Numbered from the stretch's first letter, positions 17,633 to 26,215 are shown. The stretch is 64,000 bases of DNA from Bacillota bacterium (GCA_017577405.1 PIUA01000023.1:1-64000), one strand, 5' to 3'. The notes: a model not told the origin generated them from the sequence alone. Translations and numbers: made by a program.

Positions 17633-18937
17633 ATGCCAGCGGTGGCCATCGTCGGGGCCCAGTGGGGCGATGAAGGCAAGGGGAAGGTGACCGACTACCT
17701 GACGGCCCAGGCCGACGTGGTGGTCCGCTACCAGGGCGGCGCCAACGCCGGCCACACGGTGTGGATCGGCCAGGAGCGGTACGCCCTCCATCTGGTGCCC
17801 ACGGGCATCCTCCGCCCGGGCTGCCTGGCGGTGATCGGCAACGGCACCGTCATCGATCCAGAGTTGCTGGCGGAGGAGCTGGACGGCCTGGAGGCCCGGG
17901 GGGTGGACCTGAGCGGGCTCCGGATCAGCGATCGGGCCCACGTGGTCCTGCCGGTCCACCGTCTCCAGGACCGGCTGGAGGAGGAGGCCCGCCAGCAGCG
18001 GATTGGGACGACGGGACGGGGGATCGGCCCGGCCTACGTGGACAAGATCGCCCGGACCGGCCTGCGCATCGCCGACTTGCTGGCCTCCGATCTGGAGGAG
18101 CGGCTCCGGGTGCTCCTCAACCGGAAGCGCCAGCAGCTGGAGGGCGCCTACGGGATCCGCCTCGACGACGCGCCGGAGTTGGATGCGCGCGCGGTGGCCG
18201 CCCGCCTCACCCGGGCCATCCGACGCCTCAGCCCCGCCGTGACCGATACCTCGGCCATCCTCTTCCAGGCCTCCGCCCAAGGACGGCGGATCCTCCTGGA
18301 AGGGGCCCAGGGGAGCCTGCTGGATGTGGATCACGGAACGTACCCCTACGTCACCTCCTCCAGCGCCACAGTGGGGGGCGGCCTGACGGGGTCGGGCCTG
18401 GGCCCCCGGGCCATCACCCGGGTGCTGGGGGTGGCCAAGGCGTACACCACCCGGGTGGGGGAGGGGCCCTTCCCCACCGAGCTCCACGGGGAGCAGGGCG
18501 ACTGGCTCCGGGAGCGGGGGCACGAGTTCGGCACCACCACCGGGCGTCCCCGCCGGTGCGGCTGGCTCGACCTGGTGGCGGTCCGCTACGCGGTCCAGGT
18601 GAACGGCCTCACCGACCTGGTCCTCACCAAGCTGGACGCCTTGAGCGGCTTGGAAGAGCTTCAGCTGTGCGTGGGGTACCGCCTGGGCGACCAGGTGCTG
18701 GACCGGCCGCCGGCCCGGGCCGATGAGCTGGCCCAGGTGGAGCCCATCTACGAGACCCTGCCCGGGTGGTCGGAGGATCTGTCGGGTTGCCGGTCCTTCG
18801 AGGAGCTCCCCGAGGCGGCACAAACGTATGTGCGGCGGATCGAGGCGGTGGCCGGGGCGCCCGTCAGCCTGATCTCCGTGGGCCCGGAGCGGTCCCAAAT
18901 CTTCCTGCGGGGGACGGCCAATCTCTGGGAGGCGTGA
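17633..18937 (+). CDS. purA: adenylosuccinate synthetase
   Basis: It converts IMP and aspartate to adenylosuccinate using GTP, the first step to AMP. The 434-aa protein has the GTP-binding GDEGKGK (12-18), GANAGHTV, the TTGRGIGPAY loop, GAQGSLLDVDHGTYPYVTSS and TTTGRPRRCGWLD. It begins 3 bp after tatD. The upstream SD is GGGAGGGG. Confidence 0.96.
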   Translation: MPAVAIVGAQWGDEGKGKVTDYLTAQADVVVRYQGGANAGHTVWIGQERYALHLVPTGILRPGCLAVIGNGTVIDPELLAEELDGLEARGVDLSGLRISDRAHVVLPVHRLQDRLEEEARQQRIGTTGRGIGPAYVDKIARTGLRIADLLASDLEERLRVLLNRKRQQLEGAYGIRLDDAPELDARAVAARLTRAIRRLSPAVTDTSAILFQASAQGRRILLEGAQGSLLDVDHGTYPYVTSSSATVGGGLTGSGLGPRAITRVLGVAKAYTTRVGEGPFPTELHGEQGDWLRERGHEFGTTTGRPRRCGWLDLVAVRYAVQVNGLTDLVLTKLDALSGLEELQLCVGYRLGDQVLDRPPARADELAQVEPIYETLPGWSEDLSGCRSFEELPEAAQTYVRRIEAVAGAPVSLISVGPERSQIFLRGTANLWEA

Positions 18938-18960
18938 GACCGTGGGGAGACCTGAGACTT

Positions 18961-18994
18961 GGGGAAGGCCTCCAGGCTTGGCCTAGGCCTCCCC
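18961..18994. terminator. bidirectional hairpin between purA and the DUF421 gene
   Basis: GGGGA-AGGCC (18961-18970) pairs with GGCCTCCCC (18986-18994) with one bulged A. It lies between convergent genes and overlaps the 3' end of the DUF421 gene. There is no strong U tract, so termination efficiency is uncertain. Confidence 0.45.
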
Positions 18995-19675
18995 AGCCAC
19001 GCCCGCCCGGCGCTGGACGAAGAGGTTCCCCTGGGGGTCCACGTGGGCGTAGAAGACGGTGGATGGGTCCTCGATCCCTTGCTCCTGGAGCTTCTCACGG
19101 AGCCAGGTGTAGCTGATCTGGTGCTGGCGGAGGGCGTCGTAGTTGATCCGGCCGTTGAGGACCACCGAGACGGGGAGAGCCTCGTACTCCGTGGGAATCT
19201 GGAGGTCCTGCGGCGCTACGGCCCGTTTCTGGGAGCGGGGGATGACGCTCAGCTGGCCGTTGTTCTCCAAGACGGCCATCTCCACGTCCCGCACGTCGGG
19301 GACGCCGGCCAGGCGGAGCTGGGCCAGGAGGTCGTGGATGTTGTACCGGTGGCGGCGCATCTCCGGCTCCATGAGCTGCCCGTTCCGCACCACCACCGTG
19401 GGCTGGCCGCTGATGATCCCCCGGGCCTTGTCGCTTACCAGGCAGAGCCAGGAGCTCAAGACTTGGAGGGCCACCAGAACCCCGATGGCCAACACCCCCG
19501 TCCACGAGGGGTGTCCCAGGTTCTGGATGGGGATGGCGGCCAGCTCGGCCAGGAGGATGGCGACGACGAAGTCGAAGGGGTCCAGGGCGCCGATCTCCCG
19601 CTTCCCCATCACCCGGACGGAGATGAGGAGCACCACGTAGAAGAGGATCGTTCGCCATACGATGATGCCGACCAC
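18983..19675 (-). CDS. DUF421 (YetF-like) membrane protein
   Basis: The 230-aa protein has two or three N-terminal membrane segments, including the family motif RVMGKREIGALDPFDFV (about 21-37), and a cytosolic beta-rich C-terminal domain with GQPTVVVRNGQLM. It is an integral inner membrane protein of unknown function, widespread in spore formers. A GTG start follows GGGGAGGAGG. It is convergent with purA. Confidence 0.85.
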   Translation of the reverse strand: MVGIIVWRTILFYVVLLISVRVMGKREIGALDPFDFVVAILLAELAAIPIQNLGHPSWTGVLAIGVLVALQVLSSWLCLVSDKARGIISGQPTVVVRNGQLMEPEMRRHRYNIHDLLAQLRLAGVPDVRDVEMAVLENNGQLSVIPRSQKRAVAPQDLQIPTEYEALPVSVVLNGRINYDALRQHQISYTWLREKLQEQGIEDPSTVFYAHVDPQGNLFVQRRAGVAGEA

Positions 19676-19806
19676 GGGGGCCCTCCTCCCCTGCTGGTGC
19701 CTCCCCTGCCCTGGCCTAGTCTGCGCCGGAGCCCCCAGGGGATTCGCAGGCGAAGAGAGGCAGGCGGCGAGAGCTTACGGTGCCCATCCTGGACGCCCCG
19801 CGCCCG

Positions 19807-21087
19807 TTACCGGGAGTCCTGGTTGTTGGGCCAGTTGCTTGGCCATGCGGCCTTAAGGCAGGAGTACGCTCGAAGGGACAACTCCAGGGACCACCCGGGC
19901 GCTCCCCCGGCGTTCGCATAACGGGCCGCCTCAAAGAGGAGGGTGGCTTCTTCTAGCGGGTGGTAGGTCGTTTGCGCGAGGGCCAGGATCTTCATATGGG
20001 CTTCGGCCCGGGGACGCGTCCCCAGAGCGCCTTGCAAGGCCAGCCGACGAGCCTGTTCCACGGTGTCACACGTGCCGACGGCGTCTTGGAGGGCCTCCCG
20101 AGCTTGGTCGGGCTGCCCTTGGCAAGCGTGAAGCCGAGCCAGTTCGAGCGCGGCGTACGCAGCTGTCTTCAACTCTGGCACCGACCGGGCCTCCGTGAGG
20201 AGAGGAAGGCTTTCCCGGTGATGGCCCATCTCAGCAAGAGCGATGCCCAGGTTGAGGGTCAGGATCGGCCAGCACGTCTGGTGGCCCGCCCGGTGAAGGA
20301 TGGATCCAGCTTCGCAGAGTACGGCCTTCGCTTCCGCCGGTTTGCCTTCCCCGAGGAGCGCCAGGCTCAACTCGATCAGCGCGTGACCTTCTTCGACCGA
20401 ATGACCTGCCTCTCCGTACATCTGACGGGCCTGGAGCAGGCACGCTCGGCTCCTGCCATGCAAGCCCAATCGTTGAAAGACCGCTCCCTCGCTACGCCAG
20501 AGGTGACCGAGCATGGTGAGGGCTCGGCGGCTCTGCCGCGAACCGAGAAGAACCCTGGCCCGGCGGAAATGGGAGATCGCCCTGACGAATTGGCCTGTCT
20601 CCACCAAAGCTTCGCCAGAATGCCAGAGGCTGACAGCCCCTTCATACCAGCGGCGGGCTCTAAGGGCCACACCCGCTGCTCTGCTCAAGTGCAGCGCGGC
20701 AGCCGCCGCCCGATCTCGAAGTTTCAAGGACCAGCCATCGAAGGCCAGGCGCAAGGACTCAACCGCTGACCCTGGCCGAGATCGGAGCGTACCTTGCGCG
20801 ATGCGGACGACGGATTCCGCCAGGTCCCTATGGCCTCTCAAGACGAGAAAGCGGACGAGCTCTATCCACGAGGGTTCTGGTGGATACGCGGTGCAGTACG
20901 CTTGGACCAGAACGTCCGGTTGATGAAGGGTTGCGATCAAGTACTTGAGCCCGTCGATGGATAAACGGGAGGCACCCCGCTCAACGGCACTGATGTGGGC
21001 GCGGGTCAGGTGCCTACCCGCGACGTCAGCCTGAGTGAGTCCCTGCGCCTGCCGCAGGTGCCTCAGGACCGCTCCAAAGGATTCCAT
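19807..21087 (-). CDS. XRE-family regulator with TPR-like repeats (RRNPP-like)
   Basis: The 426-aa protein has an N-terminal HTH (about 2-60, FGAVLRHLRQAQGLTQADVA ... HISAVERGASRLS) and about 340 residues of helical TPR-like repeats, the architecture of PlcR/Rgg/ComR-type peptide-responsive activators. The ATG at 21087 is preferred because GGGGGGCAGAGG precedes it. An ATG at 21120 lacks an SD. It is divergent from a 53-codon ORF, the cysteine-rich peptide and the ABC genes, and repeats of CTCGTTTGAG lie in the shared intergenic region. Its codon use is less GC-biased than that of flanking genes. That it responds to a small peptide is my inference from context. Confidence 0.78.
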   Translation of the reverse strand: MESFGAVLRHLRQAQGLTQADVAGRHLTRAHISAVERGASRLSIDGLKYLIATLHQPDVLVQAYCTAYPPEPSWIELVRFLVLRGHRDLAESVVRIAQGTLRSRPGSAVESLRLAFDGWSLKLRDRAAAAALHLSRAAGVALRARRWYEGAVSLWHSGEALVETGQFVRAISHFRRARVLLGSRQSRRALTMLGHLWRSEGAVFQRLGLHGRSRACLLQARQMYGEAGHSVEEGHALIELSLALLGEGKPAEAKAVLCEAGSILHRAGHQTCWPILTLNLGIALAEMGHHRESLPLLTEARSVPELKTAAYAALELARLHACQGQPDQAREALQDAVGTCDTVEQARRLALQGALGTRPRAEAHMKILALAQTTYHPLEEATLLFEAARYANAGGAPGWSLELSLRAYSCLKAAWPSNWPNNQDSR

Positions 21088-21244
21088 GCCTCTGCCCCCC
21101 GATCGTTTTCCCTGACCCATGGATCGGTGAGCAATCGTTGGGACTGAATATTCGTTTGAGACACGACAATTGCGAGGACATGTAGGGCCTGGTACTGAAC
21201 TTACTGGGCAACCGGACCTCTCCCAGCGAAGGAGGCGGCCACGC

Positions 21245-21406
21245 GTGGGGACAAGCTTAGTCAGAATTCACAAGATTGCTCCATTTGTCCTGCTGGCTGG
21301 GGGCTCGGGCCGCGTGGCGTCAAGGGGAGACGACATGACGCGGTATCTGTCCTGTCACTTTTTCGGCCCCTTGCCCCCATGCCCGCCTGGAGTCGGTGGG
21401 GAATGA
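21245..21406 (+). CDS. candidate 53-aa small peptide gene
   Basis: A GTG start is preceded by a strong SD (AAGGAGG, 9 nt spacing), which is the main support. The product would have a short hydrophobic stretch (IAPFVLLAGG, about 11-20) and a Pro/Gly-rich tail with two Cys (LSCHFFGPLPPCPPGVGGE). A second possible start, ATG 21335, has GGGGAG upstream and would give a 23-residue peptide. Small ORFs between an Rgg-type regulator and its target often encode pheromone precursors. That role is inference only, and homologues would be needed to confirm the gene. Confidence 0.4.
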   Translation: MGTSLVRIHKIAPFVLLAGGSGRVASRGDDMTRYLSCHFFGPLPPCPPGVGGE

Positions 21407-21503
21407 ACCCTCGTTTGCCGTAGGACGGAGGTCTTCAGCTCCCGCGGCCGCTCGGCCGACCCGCCGGGAAGGCGTTTCTGGGCGCTCTTTTGGGTCGTCC
21501 GGC

Positions 21504-21523
21504 CTCGTTTGAGCTCGTTTGAG
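21504..21523 (+). repeat. tandem 10-bp direct repeat, probable regulator site
   Basis: CTCGTTTGAG occurs twice with no gap, one helical turn apart, 48 bp upstream of the cysteine-rich peptide start. Each unit is itself partly palindromic (CTC-4-GAG). A 9/10 copy lies near the regulator side at 21151-21160. Confidence 0.6.
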
Positions 21524-21570
21524 AATGGACGGCCCCTTCAACACCAAAGACCAACCGGGAGGTGACGCAG

Positions 21571-21789
21571 GTGAGGCGTCTTCAGCGCCGGCTGACATGG
21601 GTCATGGTGGTGGCTCTCCTTGTCGGGGGACTGATCGTGGGTCCCCTTGCCTTGCTGCCCACCCAAGCACAAGGGGTTCCATCCGCTGTCGCGTCCGACG
21701 TCTCCTCCGAGGCGGACTGTAAGGTTCGCTGCGGCATCAGAGCCGGCGGGGAATGGTACTGCGAAATCGAGTGCTCGTGGCAGTTCTAG
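21571..21789 (+). CDS. secreted four-cysteine peptide, bacteriocin- or signal-like
   Basis: The 72-aa precursor has a classical Sec signal: basic n-region (RRLQRR), hydrophobic core (about 10-29) and a PTQAQG cleavage region (about 30-35). The mature part is about 39 residues, acidic, and ends in a cluster of four Cys at 50, 54, 64 and 68 with spacing C-x3-C-x9-C-x3-C and an aromatic tail (WQF). Two CxxxC motifs of this kind can clamp a helical hairpin with two disulfides. The GTG start follows GGGAGG at 8 nt. A strong hairpin directly downstream separates it from the ABC genes. I do not recognise the family. A bacteriocin, toxin or signalling peptide are all possible. Confidence 0.72.
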   Translation: MRRLQRRLTWVMVVALLVGGLIVGPLALLPTQAQGVPSAVASDVSSEADCKVRCGIRAGGEWYCEIECSWQF

Positions 21790-21805
21790 AACCGGCGAGT
21801 GTGGT

Positions 21806-21840
21806 GGCCCGCGATGCGCTTCGGCCCATCGCGGGCCTTT
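21806..21840 (+). terminator. terminator or attenuator after the cysteine-rich peptide
   Basis: A perfect 11-bp inverted repeat (21806-21816 with 21827-21837) with a 10-nt loop is followed by TTT. It should end most peptide mRNA and set a higher peptide:transporter ratio. Confidence 0.75.
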
Positions 21841-21874
21841 CGCGTCGCCAGGGGGAAAAGGCCAAAGACCACCC

Positions 21875-21902
21875 TTGCACCCGCACCAAAGGGTACTATA
21901 AT
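21875..21902 (+). promoter_or_regulatory. promoter of the ABC transporter operon
   Basis: TTGCAC (21875-21880) and a perfect TATAAT (21897-21902) are separated by 16 bp, 52 bp upstream of the first permease. This gives the transporter genes expression independent of the peptide. Confidence 0.65.
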
Positions 21903-21954
21903 TATGGAATATCCGTGAAGACATAACACTCGGGATGGTCTGGGGCGAGCGGCG

Positions 21955-23334
21955 ATGGGACTGAGAAGGGATCATCAGGAACCCACCACGGATGCCCGAG
22001 TGGCCGGCAACGTCTGGAACACCTGGTGGGGAGCGATCACGTTGGCCTGGCGGCGGGCCAGGTTCTGGTGGTTCGAATCGATGTTGGTCGTCGTAGGCCT
22101 CGCGGTGGGGGCCGCCACGCTGGCGGTCTCTATGACGTCCATGATCACGGCTGAGCGGGCTTTGGCCCGCCTCGCACGCCACCCGGATGCTACGGCCGTC
22201 ACCATCCAGCCGGTCCAAGCCGGCTTTGGACAGCTGCTGGTCCAAGGCGCTCCTCCCGTCTTGCCGCTGGTCCCTTCGGAGCATCGCGAGGCCAAGCTGA
22301 CGGTCCGGTGGGTCCAGAACATCCGCCTCATGGTGCAGGACCAGGCGTGGGTCCTCCTCGGATCCATGCCGCGGACCTTCGTCAGCACTGCTGCCCTGGG
22401 AAGCGAGAGGGCGACGAGCACCTTGGGCACCCGTCTCGCGGTCCTCCCCGTGGGCGGTGATTACTTTGCCGCGTATGGGATCCCGGTGGTGGCGGGACAA
22501 CCCTTTGGCTGGGAGGCTGTGGCTGAAGGTCAGGGTGTGATCGTCCTGAACGAACGGTTCGCCCGTGTCTTGTCGGGTGACGACGGGTTGGGAGCCCTGG
22601 TGGGACAACAGCTCTTCGCCTTTGGACGGCGCTGGACGGTGGTGGGCATCGCGTCGGCCTCGGGAGGAGAGGGTGCGGCTCCGGCCAAGAGCCCATTCGT
22701 TCCTGAGGACGTGGGGGGGTGGGTCCCCTGGGGCACGGTCCCCGGGACCGACCTGGAGCAACTTGACGGTGTCCGTCTGGTCCCCCTCCCTGACACGGAC
22801 CCTTCCTGGCTCCAGCACCGGGTGGAACTTGAGCTGGAACGTTCAGGTGAGGCGAGGGGGCTCTCCGTGGCTGGACCAACGTTCCCCTTGGCCAGGCGGC
22901 ACGCGGACGTCTTTCCCGCGATGGCTTCCGCTGCTTCGCTGGCTCTGCTCGTGGCGGCTTTGACTGGGCTCAACCTCATCCTCGCCCGCACCTACCGGCG
23001 GCGCCGGACGTTTGCCCTGGCTGTGGCGCTGGGTGCATCCCGCACCACGGTCTTCTGGGAGGTTCTGGCCGACACCCTTCTCCTCGGAGGTCTGGCGGGG
23101 CTCTTGGGGTGTGCCGGGGCCTTCGTACTCCTTGGTGCCTCGAAGGCCGTGTGGACGCAAGCCGTCCCTCTTCTCGCGGGCGAGGAGGTCCTGGGCGGTG
23201 GCCTGGGGACTGTGTTCTGGGCTGTGGGGGCCTCGCTGGGAGCCAGTCTCATCATGGGGATCTTTCCTGCGTACCAAGCGGCGCGGGGCCCATGGGCTGA
23301 GGACAGGGTCGGTACGCGTACGGTCTCCGGGTGA
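21955..23334 (+). CDS. FtsX/MacB-type ABC transporter permease 1
   Basis: The 459-aa protein has the type VII ABC permease layout. One N-terminal membrane segment (about 38-60) is followed by a long extracytoplasmic MacB_PCD-like domain (about 65-310) and then three C-terminal membrane segments (about 320-345, 365-395 and 415-440). The FtsX signature region reads RRRTFALAVALGASRTTVFWEVL. It probably pairs with the second permease and the ATPase. Family members act as mechanotransmitters that move peptides or antibiotics from the outer face. Codon use is visibly less GC3-rich than in flanking core genes. Confidence 0.85.
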   Translation: MGLRRDHQEPTTDARVAGNVWNTWWGAITLAWRRARFWWFESMLVVVGLAVGAATLAVSMTSMITAERALARLARHPDATAVTIQPVQAGFGQLLVQGAPPVLPLVPSEHREAKLTVRWVQNIRLMVQDQAWVLLGSMPRTFVSTAALGSERATSTLGTRLAVLPVGGDYFAAYGIPVVAGQPFGWEAVAEGQGVIVLNERFARVLSGDDGLGALVGQQLFAFGRRWTVVGIASASGGEGAAPAKSPFVPEDVGGWVPWGTVPGTDLEQLDGVRLVPLPDTDPSWLQHRVELELERSGEARGLSVAGPTFPLARRHADVFPAMASAASLALLVAALTGLNLILARTYRRRRTFALAVALGASRTTVFWEVLADTLLLGGLAGLLGCAGAFVLLGASKAVWTQAVPLLAGEEVLGGGLGTVFWAVGASLGASLIMGIFPAYQAARGPWAEDRVGTRTVSG

Positions 23335-23379
23335 AGGCGATTCAGATCCAGAGGGCTGCACCGAAAGGCGGAGAGGCGG

Positions 23380-24705
23380 ATGCCCTTTCACTGGCGCCTG
23401 TTGAAGGCGGGCTGGTTCACGACGGTTCTGGTGATCCTTCAAGTGGGAGTCGCGGCTGGCGCGTTGGTGGTGATCCTCACCCATCTGCTTCCGCACGTGA
23501 CCTGGCCCCGGGGGGCCACGGTGCTGGAGGTCACCTACCAGCGCGTTGAGGAGCGTGCGGGCATGGCCATGCGTCAGGCGGAGCCTGTCTTTCGTCCCGA
23601 AGACGCCCTGCTCGTGCGGGGCGAAATTCCGGCCATTACTGAGGCAGCCGCGCTGGTTGTGCAGCCGCTGGTGGCCCTGATGGTCGATGACCGGCCCTAT
23701 CTCGTTCGTTCGGCCGGCGCGACCGATCCGGGCTACTTCCGCCTGTGGGCGCTGGAGGCTGTGGCCGGGACCCTCTTCGGTGCTGCCGAGATGGCCCAGG
23801 GAGCGCCTGTGGCGGTGATCAGCGAGGCTGCGGCCCGTCAGCTCTTTGGCTCTGCCGAAGACGCGCTGGATCGAGAGCTGATGCTCCTTTCCGTTGAGGA
23901 GGGCCTCCTTCTCCAGGGACTGCTCGCCGGCTTTCCATCGGGGACCACTCCACCTCCCCGTGCCGTCTTTCGCGTCGTGGGGGTTTACCGGTTCCCGTCC
24001 GCCGACCCCGAGACAGTCGATCTCCGGCGACCCGAAATCATCGTTCCTATGGGCTGGTTGACCGCACAGCACGGTAAGCCGGCAGGACCCTTTTCCGATC
24101 CCTTCGCCGACGTTCTATACGTCTCAGCGCCAATGGAACAGGAGCTGGCTGTTCAGCAAGCCTTGGAGGTGCTCTTAAGTCCTCTCCTCACTGAGCGGCG
24201 CCGCCTGCAGGGCGGCGAAGAGGCGCGAAGCCGTTCGTCGTGGCAACTCGAGGTCGTTCGCGGCGGTCAGGCTCAGCTTCTGAGGGAGCAGCACCGAGCC
24301 CGTGCGGCGGTAGTGTCCGGGTTGGTGTTCGCAGCCGTTCTGGCCGCCGGTGTCGCCTTGGTAACTGGAAACTTGGTCCGGATGAGTGGGCGCCGGCGGG
24401 CCATCGGCCTGGCTCGGGTCCTCGGCGCCAGTCAACGGCGCATTGTGCAGTCAGCGGTCGTCGAGTCGATGGCGATAGCCCTGGTCGGAGGTATGGTGGG
24501 CCTCGCCGCTTCGTGGCCTCTCGAACAGCTGGCCGCTCCCCTCTCGGATTTTGGGGCGGGAGGAACGACGCCGTTCGGGGCACGGCTGGCAGCCTACGGT
24601 TTTTGCCTGGTGGTGACGTTGATCGGTGGGCTTCTTGCCGGCTGGTATCCGGCCTGGGAGGTCAGTCGGGGAGGACTCGCCGAGCAGCTGCGGGAGGAGG
24701 TGTGA
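23380..24705 (+). CDS. FtsX/MacB-type ABC transporter permease 2
   Basis: The 441-aa protein has the same four-helix layout. TM1 is about 12-37, an extracytoplasmic domain follows, and TM2-TM4 are about 305-330, 355-380 and 400-425. The FtsX-like motif reads RRRAIGLARVLGASQRRIVQSAV. It diverges strongly from permease 1, which suggests a heterodimeric exporter rather than a recent duplication. The ATG follows GGAGAGG. It begins 45 bp after permease 1. Confidence 0.85.
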   Translation: MPFHWRLLKAGWFTTVLVILQVGVAAGALVVILTHLLPHVTWPRGATVLEVTYQRVEERAGMAMRQAEPVFRPEDALLVRGEIPAITEAAALVVQPLVALMVDDRPYLVRSAGATDPGYFRLWALEAVAGTLFGAAEMAQGAPVAVISEAAARQLFGSAEDALDRELMLLSVEEGLLLQGLLAGFPSGTTPPPRAVFRVVGVYRFPSADPETVDLRRPEIIVPMGWLTAQHGKPAGPFSDPFADVLYVSAPMEQELAVQQALEVLLSPLLTERRRLQGGEEARSRSSWQLEVVRGGQAQLLREQHRARAAVVSGLVFAAVLAAGVALVTGNLVRMSGRRRAIGLARVLGASQRRIVQSAVVESMAIALVGGMVGLAASWPLEQLAAPLSDFGAGGTTPFGARLAAYGFCLVVTLIGGLLAGWYPAWEVSRGGLAEQLREEV

Positions 24706-24750
24706 ACGATCAAGGCGCGTGGTCGCGAGGGCTCTTCTGGGGGTCCGGTC

Positions 24751-25512
24751 ATGTCCGTTGAGGGGGACGGGCGGACGGGTGAACTCTTGCGCTTGGTGGG
24801 CGTGAGCCGGCTCTTTCATGCAGGCTCGCACGTCGTGACGGCCCTGCAGGAGATCCACCTGTCGGTCCGCCAGACGGAGTTCGTGAGCATTATGGGGCCT
24901 TCTGGGTCAGGGAAGTCAACCCTGTTGAACATCTTAGGCGGTCTCGATGCTCCCACCAGCGGTAAGTACTGGCTTCAAGGGCGCGAGATCGGCGGGCTGC
25001 CCGATCGGGAGCTCGCCCGGGTGCGAAACAGGCATTTTGGGTACGTCTTCCAGAATTACAACCTATTTCCCGAGCTGACCGCCCTGGAAAATGTTGAGGT
25101 GCCCATGATCTATGCAGGTGTCGGCCGGCGAGAACGGCGCCGGCGAGCAACGGTGTTGCTGGAGCAGGTTGGTCTTGGGGCGAGGCTGCATCACCGACCG
25201 GCGGAGCTGTCTGGTGGTGAGCAACAACGGGTGGCCATTGCCCGCGCGCTCGCGAATGGGCCCACCGTGTTGCTCGCTGACGAGCCTACGGGGAACCTTC
25301 CCTCCAACCAAGCTCGTCAGATTATGGAGCTCCTGACACGGCTCAACCGACAGGGGATGACGGTGATCGTCGTCACCCACGATCCCAGCGTCGCGGCGTG
25401 CGGCCAACGGCTGATCTCCCTACGGGATGGCCGTATTGTTGCCGATGAGGCGATCACCGGGACGTCTGATGTGGCCGCCAGGGTCGCCCAACTGGAGGGA
25501 GTCTCGCTGTGA
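24751..25512 (+). CDS. LolD/MacB-type ABC transporter ATP-binding protein
   Basis: The 253-aa ATPase has Walker [10 protein letters not shown], the Q-loop in [21 protein letters not shown], the signature [15 protein letters not shown], Walker [11 protein letters not shown] and the H-loop VVTHD. This set is typical of the LolD/MacB/YknY/FtsE class, which powers FtsX-like permeases. The ATG has only a weak upstream SD. Its stop overlaps the next gene by 4 bp. Confidence 0.92.
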   Translation: MSVEGDGRTGELLRLVGVSRLFHAGSHVVTALQEIHLSVRQTEFVSIMGPSGSGKSTLLNILGGLDAPTSGKYWLQGREIGGLPDRELARVRNRHFGYVFQNYNLFPELTALENVEVPMIYAGVGRRERRRRATVLLEQVGLGARLHHRPAELSGGEQQRVAIARALANGPTVLLADEPTGNLPSNQARQIMELLTRLNRQGMTVIVVTHDPSVAACGQRLISLRDGRIVADEAITGTSDVAARVAQLEGVSL

Positions 25513-26162
25513 GACTCCGGAGGTTCACCCGCTGGGGGGTTCTCCCGCTCATCCTCGTCCTGCCCCTGTTCTCAGTTGCTCGCGCCGGTGGGGACGGGAC
25601 GGGCGGTGATCTGCCCTGGTATGGTCCCGGTCCCGCCCCCAAGGAACCGCCGAAGACGGCGCTCCTGCTCTATACCGCGACGGAGGTGAAGGTGCAAACG
25701 GGGGTCCTCCGGCGCGCTACCTGGGTAACATCCGAGGAAGCGCAGGTTTCATGGATCCTTCCTGGATTTGGCTGGCCACGCCCGGTCTCGGCCTCGGAAG
25801 TTTCGCTGGCCGCGGTCGATTTCGGACCGTCGCTCCCCGACACGGTCATCGTTGCGTGGTACACCGCCATGAACCGGAGCGGCTTCCCCCAGGATCCACC
25901 GATCTCCCGGTATCAGTGCCGGGTGGCCGCCAACCCACCCGATGGGTGCCAGCTGCGGATGGACCAGGAGCGGAAGCGTGTTCTCCTGACCGTGCCATGG
26001 CCGTCCGGGGCGGGGGAGTGGTTGATCACCGTCCGGGGCATCTGGCCGGGCAGGGAACCGAGCCCACAGGAACCGTTCCCTGACGGGGTGCTGCAGCCCG
26101 CAGGGGACGCTTTATGGGGTTTTCGCATCCGCACCGGGCAGGCCCCTCCCCCTGACCCTTGA
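25509..26162 (+). CDS. secreted protein of unknown function in the peptide/ABC operon
   Basis: The 217-aa protein begins with a Sec signal peptide (about 1-26, cleavage after ARA). A Pro/Gly-rich spacer leads to a predicted beta-rich domain (about 48-205) with one Cys pair (in YQCRVAANPPDGCQL), which probably forms a disulfide outside the cell. The GTG start overlaps the ATPase stop, and the frame ends just before the HlyD-like gene, so it is an integral operon member. I recognise no family. By position it could be an immunity, receptor or processing factor for the exported peptide. Confidence 0.7.
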   Translation: MRLRRFTRWGVLPLILVLPLFSVARAGGDGTGGDLPWYGPGPAPKEPPKTALLLYTATEVKVQTGVLRRATWVTSEEAQVSWILPGFGWPRPVSASEVSLAAVDFGPSLPDTVIVAWYTAMNRSGFPQDPPISRYQCRVAANPPDGCQLRMDQERKRVLLTVPWPSGAGEWLITVRGIWPGREPSPQEPFPDGVLQPAGDALWGFRIRTGQAPPPDP

Positions 26163-26215
26163 CACGAACGGGGGAGCGGGGTCACCTTGCCAAGAAGCCT
26201 GGTGGGAGGGTCTCC

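Larger units (their letters stand above)
21088..21570. promoter_or_regulatory. divergent regulatory region of the peptide/ABC island
   Basis: This 483-bp gap between the XRE-TPR regulator and the secreted peptide holds a small candidate ORF (21245-21406, described separately) and four matches to CTCGTTTGAG. Two are perfect and tandem at 21504-21523, one 9/10 match is at 21151-21160, and one 8/10 match is at 21410-21419. A possible promoter for the small ORF is TTGCGA-17 bp-TACTGA (21170-21198). No clear sigma-A promoter precedes the cysteine-rich peptide, as would be expected if it depends on an activator. Confidence 0.5.
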
